NCBI RefSeq assembly: GCF_002078875.1 | Contig: NC_034412.1 | Location: 27,942,746-28,006,745 of the forward strand | Direction: 5' to 3' | DNA length: 64,000 bases | Source: Numida meleagris | Taxonomy: Eukaryota > Chordata > Aves > Galliformes > Numididae | In this document: piece by piece, positions 27,528 through 39,409 of the stretch | Position numbering within the stretch: position 1 is the first letter of the stretch | Layout of the letters: the number at the start of each line of letters is the position of its first letter | Program-made: the position numbers and the translations under genes | Notes under the pieces: generated by a model | The model's input: only the letters and a program-made list of their open reading frames with translations | The model's database searches: none | Told to the model about the DNA's origin: nothing

Positions 27528-28268
27528 CTGCATACTTCTAAATCATCAGACCAGTCATCATACAACACTGGAGGCTTCTGAGCAGTGTCAGTCACTGTGG
27601 GCCCTGCCCCAAAAGGTGCTCCATTGTCTGGGGCGGCCAGAGCGTCACTGCCAGAGCCTGCCTCCGCAAAGCAGTCCTTCATGTCTTTATTGTGTCCGAG
27701 GCAAGAAGATGCAGGCTGCCGATCTCTGCTATAGCTTTTCCCTTTGCTTTTTCCACATTTTTGTGAGGAAATCTTTACTTCCTGTGATGATGCTGAAGAC
27801 TGTGATTCCTTAAACCTTGGAATCCTTCTTCTGCGATGATTTAAAGTAGGATTCTCAGGGTCAGATATGTCTTGCGTCTTTTTCCCCATTGTCCCCAGAG
27901 TGACAAGTTCAACAGCATTATTATTTGAAGACCCGTCCTGGTTACTGCACGATCCCTTACTCCTTCTCCCTCTCCTGGACATTCTGGCTTTTTCTCTTGC
28001 TCTCCTCCTAGCCTGAGCCCACTGACTCTCATCTGAAGACGATGATGAATCAGATGCATTCCAGCTCGATTTTGCAGTCCCGGGATGTAATCTGCAGTCT
28101 TTTCCCTTTCCTTGCTTTTCTGAATGCTCACCATTGTCTCCAGTCTCTCTTTTCCGCCTAAACCTTCGTTTCACTTGTTTCTTACCAGACTCCCTATTAG
28201 AAGGAGTCAGCACCATGACAGGGGTTGCATGTTCAAGCTCATCTTCTGACAAATGCAAAGTAGTAGAT
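27528..28268 (-). CDS. MARCHF1: MARCHF1 long-isoform cassette exon, basic and Ser-rich, 247 codons
   Basis: This 741-nt exon is open throughout and keeps phase 2 at both ends, so skipping it preserves the frame. The acceptor follows a long pyrimidine tract ending ctttgtctag, and the donor is gttagtcc. It completes the split Arg and continues STTLHLSEDELEHATPV. It then shows basic clusters (KKQVKRRFRRKRE; RRRAREKARMSRRGRR; HRRRRIPRF), an acidic Ser run (SDSSSSSDESQ), and ends YDDWSDDLEVC plus AG. The final Cys-Arg rebuilds the C-x2-C start of the RING-CH domain in the next exon. No enzymatic domain, signal or membrane segment is visible; the region looks disordered. From memory, long isoforms of MARCHF1 and MARCHF8 carry a comparable insertion. 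Use and tissue pattern in birds are not visible here. An internal Met at 28214-28216 has G at -3 and +4. Confidence 0.85.
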
Positions 28269-28563
28269 CTAGACAAAGCGGTAAGCAAAGGAAAGGGATG
28301 GAAATGGTATGGGTGGGTGGAAGGAGGGAGAGAGAAATCACACAAAAAAAAGGATGAAAATGAGAACATGAATTGTGGTAAGAAAACATGAGACTGAAAA
28401 GCCAAAATAGAAACAAACCAGATCAAAAGAAAAAAAACTAAAGTCTATGAAATTATGAATAGTGTTATGCAGAAGCAAGAGCTACATATTCTACACACTA
28501 TTCAGTAAAGACAGTAACAAACGAGTTTCAGCCCAATTAGATATATTTTTTCTCAGCACATAC
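28269..28563 (-). other. MARCHF1: Short MARCHF1 intron upstream of the cassette exon (295 nt)
   Basis: This intron separates the 80-nt exon from the 741-nt cassette. On the minus strand it starts gtatgtgc. Its last 60 or so bases are very pyrimidine-rich (ccctccttccacccacccat), ending ctttgtctag. No repeat or other feature was seen. Such a short intron next to introns of 10 kb and more is compatible with regulated cassette use, but does not prove it. Confidence 0.85.
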
Positions 28564-28643
28564 CTACAAATGTCCTGAGTGGAAGGGCAGACAGACAATC
28601 GTGACTGACTCCTGGGAGCTGTTCCTGTTGTAGGGCTGCTTGC
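28564..28643 (-). CDS. MARCHF1: MARCHF1 internal exon ending in the first RING-CH cysteine
   Basis: This 80-nt exon encodes [20 protein letters not shown] followed by STQDIC, plus two bases (AG) of a split Arg codon. The acceptor reads atttcaacag and the donor gtatgtgc on the minus strand. The peptide agrees with the human MARCHF1 segment directly before the RING-CH domain. RING-CH domains start C-x2-C. The first zinc ligand here is the Cys of DIC, and the second is in the next exon (IC), so the domain is split by an intron at its very first residues. The exon ends in phase 2 and can splice either to the 741-nt cassette 295 nt downstream or directly to the 181-nt RING exon. If its intron were retained, the frame would stop within about 25 codons. 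Confidence 0.94.
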
Positions 28644-28737
28644 CTGTTGAAATAAGTTAGACAGTTTGGAATCTTTGTCCATGAAATACATTGCAGATAT
28701 TTTACTGCTTTGCCACATGATTACAAAATTAAAGTAA

Positions 28738-28752
28738 CTGCTGCTGCTGCTG
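28738..28752. repeat. (CTG)5 trinucleotide run
   Basis: Five uninterrupted CTG units lie in the intron about 95 bases upstream (in gene sense) of the 80-nt MARCHF1 exon. On the transcribed strand they read CAG, close to the acceptor region. The run is too short to be called a pathogenic-type expansion. Confidence 0.85.
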
Positions 28753-31196
28753 TTCATAGCGTACTGGTGAACAAATGCAAGTTCAAAAATACAGGAAGCC
28801 TGACCAAAAGCAAAACCTATTTGTGGAACTAAATATGACTGAAGTGTTTCAGCTGTCATTTGCTCATGACTAGTTCTTGTCACTGTTTGAGGAAGCAGCT
28901 TTCAACATATGAGATTTCAGTTTAGTTTCTATCTACCGTAAATGTCTGATGGGAAAGGATGTTGTTTTTATTTCATGCAGTCAAACGATCATGACGATTC
29001 CTTTCAAAACAAAATAAAGGGTGTTTACATTATGCTGAGTGATGATGAACACAAAGTAAACCTATGCTGAGCGGACTGACGAAACATCAAGAAAATTAAA
29101 GTATGTTTTAAAAGGTTTTCAATGCAATTGCATCTTCAAGAAGAGCTGAAAAATATCAAACTGATGAGTCTGGAAAGATCAGTGTGAGGGACACAACCCT
29201 ACAGAGCTGATCACATTTGCAAACAGCAGGAGAGAGATAGAAGATGTTTAGTGTATCACACTTTGCTCATAAGATAGTTGCTACAAATTGCAAACTCCAT
29301 TGCTCAGAACTTCTGCTGAAAACTTATTTTGAGGGCGTTAGCAGAAAACTCTTTCAATCTGTCTCACATTTTTTCAGCTGTATGGAATCCAAATTCTAAT
29401 CCAAAGCTTTGCGATTCTTCACTCACCTGATACAGTATTGTGAGGAAATGCATTGCATTCGTAAGGCTATATCATTCCTTTTGTTCATAAGGACATTACC
29501 TTTCTGTATGGAACTCTGTGCCACTGTGAGAGCCGCTACCAAACGGAGACAAAATATTGCTCTTATCAGGATACCAGCAGAGACTTGACAGCAATGCTTT
29601 TGCATCCAAATAATCTAGCTTTAGGAATTCAGGCACCTCTTTTTATCTTGTGATGCGCTATCACAACACCAAAAATGTTACCAGTTCTTTACTACTAAGT
29701 CCACAAAATGAAACTTGGAAGTGTGAAAATGAAGCTAACATGAGAAATCAAACTGATAAAGCATTTGGGCACAATGTTCAAAAGGTATTTCAATGCCTTG
29801 GTCTACCAGGCAATGGAGGAATGCTAGAATGTCTGCAGAATGAGTATCAGTGAGGAAAAAAAAGTTAATAAGTCAAACCTTCTTTTCTACAAAAGCAACA
29901 TTTCATTACACGTTCCTTGAAGGAATATGATTACAGATACTATGAACAATTGGTTTATGCATGGTTGGGTATGTAATCTTTTTCCACCTCAGCCTCTGTG
30001 ATCAGTTTTAAGTGATTAGGGATACCTTAAGCTGTTTGCACAGCTACTTAAACAGGAAAGATGACATGAGCACCAGAGCTACCTCACTGGGCTAAATGCT
30101 GATACGGTTTGAAAAAATGTCCCTCCGGATAAACAGCATATGAACCACTGCTGAAGAAATCCAGCCCCAATCGAGGGCGGAGTACTGATTTCATCCCTAC
30201 TTCCCCTTTTTTGGATTTTTTTTTTCCCCTAAACTTTGCAGCTGCAGGGCTTCATCAGCGTTTCTCCCTGGGTCTGTGTTACATACAGTTCAGGCTTGAT
30301 CTTCAGTAGTGATCAGGTGATGCCCATGCCATAAAGGCAAGATCCACCCTTTGAATGGATATGGAAAACATCAAAACAGCACAGTAACTGTACAGTAGTA
30401 CTGCATAAGTTCAAGAAACTTCCAGCAGCTTTTAAGTCAGGAAATCAGCCCAGCAATTCTTAAGAGGATTGGATTCAAGCCAAAAATTAAAACAAATTGT
30501 TTGAAAAGCTTTTACACTTATTATTTGGGGCTGGAGATAGGTGGAAATCTAATTATTTTATGATAAAAATTACATTAGCAGCTTGATTGCTTAAATCTTA
30601 CATTTCACTCTCAGCTGCAGGGAGGTCTGGACAGTTTCAGCCCTGCTCAGTCACATTTACTTTCTAGTTCCCCTGCACTGCCATAATGACGTTTTGTTCA
30701 GTTGCACGTAACTCAGAGGACGGTTTCTTTTCTTTGAAAACAATTTTCAACAAATTCCTGAAAAATAATTTGTTTTTGCTTGTTTAATCCCTATTGGAGC
30801 AAACCTGACATCTGAGCAGGCAAAAAGGTTATGTGCTGATTGAATACTCAAAAACAAGGCAGGAAAACTCCACCGTGCCAAGTTATGCATGAGATAACTC
30901 AGGTTCTCATCTCAGACCACATACCATTCAACAGGCTTCTACAACTTTTAAATACAAATGTTGGTTTTATCTACTTTACAGTAGCTTCTAATGGTAAAAT
31001 GAGCTGATGGAGTGATTTCCAAAACTGAACATTTTAGTGTTTCTGATACTCATTTTCTGATGTATACTTATGATAACAGTAGACCCTTTGTGCCTTGCAG
31101 GCACTGGCGTGTCTTATTTCACGTGAGATTCCAGATTTATCTCTCTAAACTAAATTAAAGAGGAAGGAGCTGATAATGTCAAGTCTGCCTGTGCTA

Positions 31197-31295
31197 TCAC
31201 ACAAATGCAATCATGCTTAAGGACTTAAATTGTTTTGAAAAACATGTGAATTTCAGCTCAGCTGGAAGACCATTCCAGAACTTTACCCCAAATCT
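31197..31295 (-). mobile_element. Possible old non-LTR retrotransposon remnant
   Basis: The end of a minus-strand ORF reads RFGVKFWNGLPAELKF and then a short Phe/Lys-rich stretch before the stop. Many LINE ORF2 proteins end with a W-N-x-L-P motif followed by a similar helix (compare [11 protein letters not shown] in the CR1 copy at 13.4 kb). No tail repeat or other LINE sequence was recognised nearby, so this is a weak call. Confidence 0.3.
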
Positions 31296-31903
31296 CTTTG
31301 CACTTTCACCCCACCCACATTCTGACAGCATGACCTGCACTGACACAGCACATCTTGGGCTGCCTGCTACACTGTGCTGCCACAAAATGCAGCACTGAAC
31401 AAGTCCATCACCCTCACTCATAATATACACTTTCTGTTTTTTAATCATATTTGGTGCTAGCCTCGGTAACAAAATGCAAAATTCTTTGCGTGGCATCAAG
31501 TTTATTTTACAGGTATATTGGTCAAACCACAATCATTTGCATATATTCTGCTGATATCATACCCATCTTGATAATGAGCTCTTACGGGAACGTATATATA
31601 ACAGATGATGGAAACAGTCTCAGGCACGCAGATCTTATTGTCAGAATTTCTATCACACTGCTATATGACTATTTAGCACACGGAATATGTTCAGATACTG
31701 TATTTGTTGAATAGAGGGATCAGATTGATGCTATGGACTCTAATTCCACTTGGCAGGTTGAACAATGAATTCTTTTAAAAATAGTATTCCTTGAGCTGAT
31801 GTCTATTTCAGATAGCAATACTGTGCAGCTCATCAGAATGGGAAAACTAAACTAGCTCTGTACTAATTTTATCATAAGCAAATTATACCAGCAGCGTAAT
31901 TAA

Positions 31904-31908
31904 GGGTG
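31904..31908. repeat. Target-site duplication, left copy (gggtg)
   Basis: The five bases gggtg directly precede the TGTCA start of the LTR and recur directly after its TGACA end at 32457-32461. This marks the insertion boundaries. Confidence 0.85.
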
Positions 31909-32456
31909 TGTCATGGTTTTATGATTTTTGATTATTGGTATTCCACATCATAACATCATCTAGTGCACTGGGAGTTAAAGAGTTAATGCTCCAGTTCTGT
32001 GGATCGTGGATAGTTCCGGGTACCTGGTTCTCAGAAGGAAGAACTGCACTTCCCAGAGGACTTTGCTGCTGTTACTGTTTTCCGCTCAGAGGGAAAGATA
32101 AAAACTGTTTGCAGATCATGAGACTTTCCCTCTTCTCTTCCCGTCTCTCATCCCGGGAGCATCTCGCTCCCCAGCTGTCTTACTGTTGGCATTAGAGTAA
32201 GGCCTCTTCGTTTTTGGACACTCTCTCTCATTTTATTGGATTTATTAGCTTAAATTGTAATTATATTGTGCTATTTTGCATTCCGATATCTTAGTTAGTA
32301 AATTAGTTTGTTTCTCCTCAGATCAGTGCTGCTGTTTTGTTTTTAGGCCCATCTCCCTACCCTTTTTCCCTTTTCCCTTTCCCGGGTTGTGGGTCTGTGG
32401 GTCCCCCGCCCCAGTAGTCACGGAACAAGGCTGAACCTGCCCATAAACTGTTGACA
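31909..32456 (+). mobile_element. Solo LTR of an endogenous retrovirus, plus orientation
   Basis: This 548-bp element starts TGTCATGG and ends TTGACA, the inverted TG...CA termini of a retroviral LTR, and is flanked by a 5-bp duplication (gggtg). It contains a possible TATA-like gataaaaac near 32098. It also has a pyrimidine-rich segment (tttgtttctcctcag) and a GC-rich 3' part (ccctttcccgggttgtgggt). No gag, pol or env sequence adjoins it, so it is a solo LTR left after recombination. A second copy lies inverted at 58715-59273. It is antisense to MARCHF1. The family name cannot be assigned without a repeat library. Confidence 0.92.
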
Positions 32457-32461
32457 GGGTG
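32457..32461. repeat. Target-site duplication, right copy (gggtg)
   Basis: Repeats the gggtg found at 31904-31908 immediately after the LTR end. Confidence 0.85.
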
Positions 32462-35400
32462 ATAATTTGAAATAAAGTTGTCTGACAATCCACGTAAAAG
32501 CAAGGCATTTCATCTCTCTGTGACATCAACACAAGAAGGATGTCAGAGGGATAACACCAGCTCCAGCTGATTGGGTTTGGCAATTCAAAAACGTTGTTAG
32601 TAGAGATTCCCAGTCACCACCTTCTGCTGTCTTGGCCAGTTGAGATGCATCAAGGATACACAATCCAATTAACAAACATGACATGGAGCTTATTCATAAT
32701 TATTTTTGATATGTTCAACAGAAGTTGGTCATATGTTTTGCAAATACAATATTGGTAAAATGTGGGATTTTTAGGGCAACCAAGATAATCATTTATTTCA
32801 CACAATGGGAATCTAATGTCATGCACACGTCTCCATGTTAAAGAACTGCAGCAAAGACAGAAAAGGGGAGGGACAGAATGATGCGCAAATGACAAAAAAA
32901 AGGACAAATTTAAAACCCTCATCGCCTAGTAATGGATGTTCAGGATCTGATAGAAGTTCCCAGTTAATAACAGAAAATGAGAGTCCTCACTGCCCAACTA
33001 CTGCTTAGCACTGTATGTTGAACCTAGCCCAGGAACAGGGGTTGTATTCTTTTTTAAGAGCAAAGGGCTCCATTTGCAATTAACAGAAGAGCTCAGTTTC
33101 ACAAGCACAAAGCATTCATATCTGAATGGAGTTAGGCTTTAAAGAAACAATCCAGCTGACATCCAATGGCCTCACAGATACCCCCTGAAAGGTTAACGAA
33201 CCTTCTAATGCCTCTGTTCTGAATAAGGAAGGCCAGAGGCATTTCAAAAAGCTGCTCAGCCTACAGCACCGCTCGAGTAGAAAGTCACAGAAAACTGATG
33301 GAGGTAGGGCAGGCAGGGAATATGACTAATGCTTTTATGCTCGCTCTAAGTGTGCTTTATAGCAGCAATGCATCACAGAATCCTCCAGATCCCACCTGCT
33401 AATACAGTTAAAAAGCTGAAACTTTATCCTATTAAAATAATGGTACCCCAAGGAACAGATACCTTAGAAGATTATAGCAGTTTGCACAGCAATAAAGCTC
33501 AGCAGGAGATCCAGTCTGCATATTTACACCTGAAAATCCTACTTGGTAAACAATGTAGCTTTTTATAGAACGCAACAGTCTTTATAAGCCTTTATAAGTT
33601 TATGAACTATTAAAAGTTTGTAAGATAATAAGGTAATTTCTTAGGTCTAAAATGATCAAAAACTTGGTTGAAATAACTCAGGCTCAAATCCTAACCTACA
33701 GCCAGGTGTATCTTACAATTTGTCTTCTGAGATTCCTTTTCCATTTGGAATTGAAACTTATGCTCTTCTTTTTTCCCCCCTTTGGTAATTCAGGATGGAG
33801 CTCCTGCTTTCAGATCTAGAAATCATTATTGTCTGACCGAGAGCTTTCCAGCAACCATTAAAGGAACTGGTAACCCATTTGTTATGTTTACTTCCACAGC
33901 AAGGTTTGGTTTTGTGTTCTTTTTGGCACACTTCTTCCCCAAGTCTTTTCTCTGCTGTCTTCTTTCCCCTCATTCCACCAGCCTCTGAAGGCAAGGAATA
34001 AATAAAAAAGAAACACAGAAGGAAGGAGATGAAACATAGTCATGATTCTGCTGAATTAAACTGTTCAGCTCCTTTGAAACACACTATGATCCTGTTATAG
34101 AATGGTTTGAAATCTAAACCACTAAAGCAGGCTTACTTGCCACCAAAGTAAAATCAAAATCACAAGTGCCAAGTCTATCTTGCTGTTTAAAAAAAAAATG
34201 AAACTAACTAAAGGCAATTACGAATTTGGCTTGTAGATTCAATAAGCTTCCACTTTTTTTTTCTTGTCTTACTGAGCTATGCTGACCTTTATTGTATAGG
34301 TGGGAATTCTACTCAAAATTCCATACTTCCCAGAAGCACTGCTAACTTAGGCTTTGAATTATCAGTTGGATTACAGTTTGCAGAAGTCTTTGTACCGCAG
34401 CTCTGCAATATTTTTTGATTCATATTTCTCTTCATTCTTTTTAAGGATCTATCTTTTTAGGAATTATCGCTTTGTTAGCAAAAATGTGATTATAGTTCCT
34501 AGAAAAACTTACACTATTCATTGATTCACTGAATTATGCAACTGAAACCCCAGAGGGAGCTGCTCTTTTTGTAAAAGGTGCAGAGCCCTGAAGCCAGCAG
34601 CTCTCGACTGTCTGCAAGGAGCTCAGTACAAATGTTGCCCAAGGAAAGGTGAAGCACAAAACATGCACCTCCTTGCTACTGGATTTTATAGAATTTTAGT
34701 TCCAAAGCCGTCAATATCAGTATTCACTGTTTAGATTTTTTTCTTCCAAAGAGAGTATATATTTCTACATATCCCTCCACCTCCAGGACATAAAGCCTCA
34801 AAATATTTCTGTATACTAAACAGCTTTCAATCATATGACATTCCTGCGATCCTCCCATGCGTGCACATGTGAGGATATCATCATTATATTTGAACAACCT
34901 GGTGTCTATGTAACATTTATTTATTCTGGCCCTACGGAAGAAAGAGATCTAAATGTCCCAGAGCGAAAGAGCTGCATAAAGAATATTTATATGACTGAGC
35001 CAAAAGACAGTGAAACCTTAACACATCATTATAAAAAACGGGAGACACCATAGTTTTTGAAGTACAAAGAGCCTCAGACTTGAAGCCGAAGAATAATTTT
35101 GTATCAGTGCAGATATAAAGTTTGCTTAATTTGATTATTTTTAGGACAAAGCCCTGAAACGTGCTTCCATGTGCCACCCGTTGTAAAAACATGAGTTATA
35201 ACAAATTCCAGGACATATGCAGTTGATATGTTACCGATCATAGTTCCTGTTGAAAACTGGATAGCAAGCATATGTCGTATCTTGAATGCCATGTTTAATG
35301 GAAACAAATCACAGCCACTTCACCTATCTGTTATTGTGTTGCACAGGACAGGGTTGAAATTGGTCATAAAACACTGTCACCTCTTCATCTACAGAAGTAG

Positions 35401-38400
35401 AAAGTATATAGGCATAATGCACAAAGAACACTTCTACTGACATAAAATTTGCAGTACTTAACACATTTCAAATATATATCCAATTGCGTCTGGATGAGCT
35501 GGTGCGGTACATTTAGGAAAACTCAGTTTAAACTGTTAGCAAGATTTATGATTTAAGAAAACAGAATCTGTATGAAATATTACACTGTATTTTTGCATGT
35601 ATTTCTTTTCAACAGAGCATTAGTTTAAAACAAGTCAGCTGTATCCCAGAATAAATTGAACATGCATTATCTTCTGCTGGTTGGTCCCTGAAACTGAGAC
35701 ACATTCAATGCAATTTTATTTAAAAGTTCAAAAGTCAGGCAGCTGTAAGTAATTCTGTAGTCATTCCTTTTGTTAAGCTTACTGCAAATAGAGAATGAAT
35801 TCCATGGACAAGCCAGCCACAAAGCATTTTGTAGTCAAAGAAATCACACATTTGCATCTAATAGGAAAAAAAATCAGTAATAATTTTTATGCTATTGCAC
35901 CTAGTTCTAGTTTTTGCCTTTTCTGCCCTATGTTTTTATGAACAAAATACTTTTCACTAACTTGTTTGCTCTGTACTGTTGTTTTCTACAGTAAAAGAAT
36001 CATAATGAGAGTTAAGAGCTAAGCTAGTCTCCACGTTTGAAAATAATGATTTTGTTTATGAGCAAGAATCATTTAGATGACTAAGATAACATTTACACTC
36101 AAATTTTAATGCCAGTTTTGTATATATTACATTTTTCATTGTAACAGTGCTTTTAAAGGCTGACATGTTGCACTTTACAAGAGCAAGGACTTGTTTGTTC
36201 TTGGCTTATTTTCTTTTTCAAAAGCTCTAAGTTTTTTCTCAGCTGTGTTAAGACAGAACATTATATCAATTTTAAAAATAACATAGTAAGTATAAAGTGA
36301 AATTCGTTAGTGTAAACTAGGAGTTACACTTCAAAAGGACTGAAAAAAAGAATCCATAGCAATCTGAAGAGCACCGGCATTTATGAGTGGTGTGAGATTG
36401 GCAAAGAATAGGAAGAACAGCATTAACTGATCTAATTTTAGCTGTACAGTCCCCTGTATCAAAATGCAAGGGGCCACGCAATTACTATTTAGGGTTCAAT
36501 CATGCAACAGTTATCCTGGAATAATCCTCTCCCGCAAACTGAGAACCTCAAAACAGTAATCTGACAACAATACATCCTTCACCTAAAACTTTATATTACT
36601 GAGAGGAGCCAGACCTGACATAAGAAATCAGTACAGAAATTGCACAGGGTGGAGACACACATATAGTGGAATTAATTTTTACCTTCTTTACATTTTCTGT
36701 AGATTTTCATATACTAAATCAGACTAATGAATGTCATCACAATGACTATTCCAAAACAATCATCTCACTGATGTAAATTAGCTGAGTTTTATTAGATAGC
36801 TGTGTCAGAGACTTGTAAACAAGAAGTGTATTGACGCCTGCTTTTGAGAAGCACTTGAGCTAAAACAAAAATTTGCTCCCAGTCTGAGGTTCGCTGAAAA
36901 GTAAGCCCAAAGCTCCCAACAGAGAATTTGAAATTTGAAATTCTTCTCTAAGGAGCTCTTGATTTGTACTTAACATGCAGAAAGATAATTACAACGTGCT
37001 GGAAACATTTCATCCAGAAAGCATTTTAACACAACCAGGCAGCCTCACAAATACACACATGCATAACTTCTATGGGCTGTAATTCAAACACAGTTTTTCC
37101 ACCAGTTAATCACAACAGAAAAATGAATTCACCAGATCCTTCTCAGATTAGATTTCCTCTTAAATTACCTAAATTATTTAGGAAGACATCAACTATTTAG
37201 AAAAAAGCTACAATGCACAGAACTAACCAATGGCAAATAGCTAATGAACAATTTTTTTTTTAATTCATTTACTTAAGAGTTTAAACACACCAAGATAAAA
37301 TAATTCTAATTGTGAAATCCAGAACAGTTCTTAAGACTAACTCTGGGAGACGGGTGGGAGAGAAAGTCAAAAAATAAAACAAAACAGCAAGGGTGGTTTG
37401 TAACACACAACCAATACTTCTGTTTCTATTACAATATGTAAGCTTTGGAAGCCACAATCAGTAATTAGGGCTCCACCTCATCACTGCAAGGTAATATGAA
37501 ATGGAGATCAGTTCCAAACACAATCCATCAATCCCAGTGCTAGCCAGGCAGAAGGCAAGAAGACCTGTTTATTGATTTATTGATTCTATGGAAAAAGTCT
37601 AGGTTATTATCAGAAGTGCTATTCCTTCTCCTTATGTCCAAATAAGATATATCCGATTTTCATCAATTCAGTTTAATCTGTAATACCATGCAATTTAGAC
37701 TTAATGTACGTAGTATGTAAAATTGCGTGAGCACGTTCTACAAACCTTAGGCATCCCTAAAACATGAGTGGAATGAACAAACAGCTTGAGAGCATTATTA
37801 AATATGAATCTCTATTTGCAGAATCTTTGTTATATTCCATTTCACAAATAGGGTAGTGCAAAATCCAGTGTTAACAAGGAATGTCGACTCTGCTCTGGAC
37901 CAGGAGCTCCATATACAACCAACCCAGGCACATACAATTAAATAGCAACTTAGCTTATATCATCTGGAAGCCTTCAATTTTCTTCTGGGATGCAGTGTAT
38001 GTTACTACTACTCTGTGACATACAATAGTAACCTGAAAGGGCAAGTGTTTCCAGGTGCATGTACATACATATTCTCTTAGTGTACAAAAAAGGCATTTTT
38101 AATCGAACAAACTGCAAACTAGATTTCCAATCAAGCATTAGAAAAGCTTCACTAGTAGGTAGTTTCACACACACCAGAATCAGATTGAGTTAACTGCATG
38201 CATGAAAATCCTGCTCATTAACATGCCATTTAAAAGGCTGCAAACACTTCTAATAAGTATCTATACTGATTTCTGTAAAAAATACTTCAAAATAAATTAC
38301 ACTGACGTGTCTCATATGGGTGAATATATATATATGATTTGCTATGGTGTAACCTGTACCACTGAAATTTATCAAAGTAGAAAAAAATAATATCCAATCC

Positions 38401-39409
38401 ACATCAGTTTAGAACTATAGACACGCATTTAAAACTCTTACTGAAAATAACACATATAATGGACTGAGATCAAGTTTGAAAGTATACGTACTGTTTTTTT
38501 AAAAAGGCAGCAAGCCAGGAAGAGATTCAGCCACATCCTACAACAGACTAGATACAATCACATTTATCCCTCCTCCTTTTTCCTTTTTTAAAAATTCTTC
38601 TTCTCAGTGTAAAAGAGCGGAACCTAACATACACTTAGTTTCTTTAAGTAAGAAATCACTTCTTTTTAAGGCTCTGAGAAGAAAACATTTTTATGTGGAC
38701 CCTGCTGACAACATTGTGGAGGAGGCAAAATATTGCACTGGAAACAACATGTTTCATCTTTAGATGGAAACATAAAACATAATAATAATGAGATTAAAGA
38801 TAATGAGTTTGGGATTCCAAAATATTGAGTTTTGAGCTTTTATCTCCTCTAAATCCTGGCTTTTTGGAATAGGTTACAGCCACATCCAAACCAAAAGCAA
38901 AGAAAAAGAGGATTACAAAGGACTGCAGTCTGAATCTCATTTTATCTCTCCTTACATCTTCCCTTCTCTGTTTCCCAGAAACTAAAAATATCTAGATATA
39001 AATGTCCAAACTTCATCAAAGCATAAATCCCCATAAAAGGAATTCGGAGTTCACACATAACAGCTATTATTATTTGAGTGGGTGGGGCAGAGGAAGAAAC
39101 ATCAACAGGTAATTCTACCTTAAGCCAAGTGTTAATGTAAGATTTAGCAATTGTGGAATGGAAGTGAAAAACGTGCACTCATTATTTACTTATTATTATT
39201 CCTACACATTACAGTAATGACTAATTATATATTTATACTTTAAGATGGATTTTACTTGGTAATCATAATAACATGCAGCAAAATACTAAAACCTCATGTC
39301 TATAAAGAATACATCAGAATATGCATATATAGTTAAATGGAGTACTATACTGTATTTAATCAACTTAGGGTTTTTTGAATTTTTCATAAAGGCAACAGAT
39401 TTCACATAC

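Larger units (their letters stand above)
28644..39409 (-). other. MARCHF1: MARCHF1 intron between the 51-nt and 80-nt exons (10.8 kb)
   Basis: This intron holds a (CTG)5 run on the plus strand (28738-28752), a weak LINE-like peptide remnant (31197-31295) and one complete solo LTR in the plus orientation (31909-32456). It also has short AT microsatellites near 38324-38334. The remaining sequence is AT-rich and uneventful. ORFs of 60-90 codons occur on both strands with no recognisable family. Confidence 0.8.

Noticed and set aside
31909..32456. End of a full-length endogenous retrovirus
   Set aside because: The LTR is bounded by its own target duplication on both sides and no retroviral coding sequence adjoins it, so it is solo.
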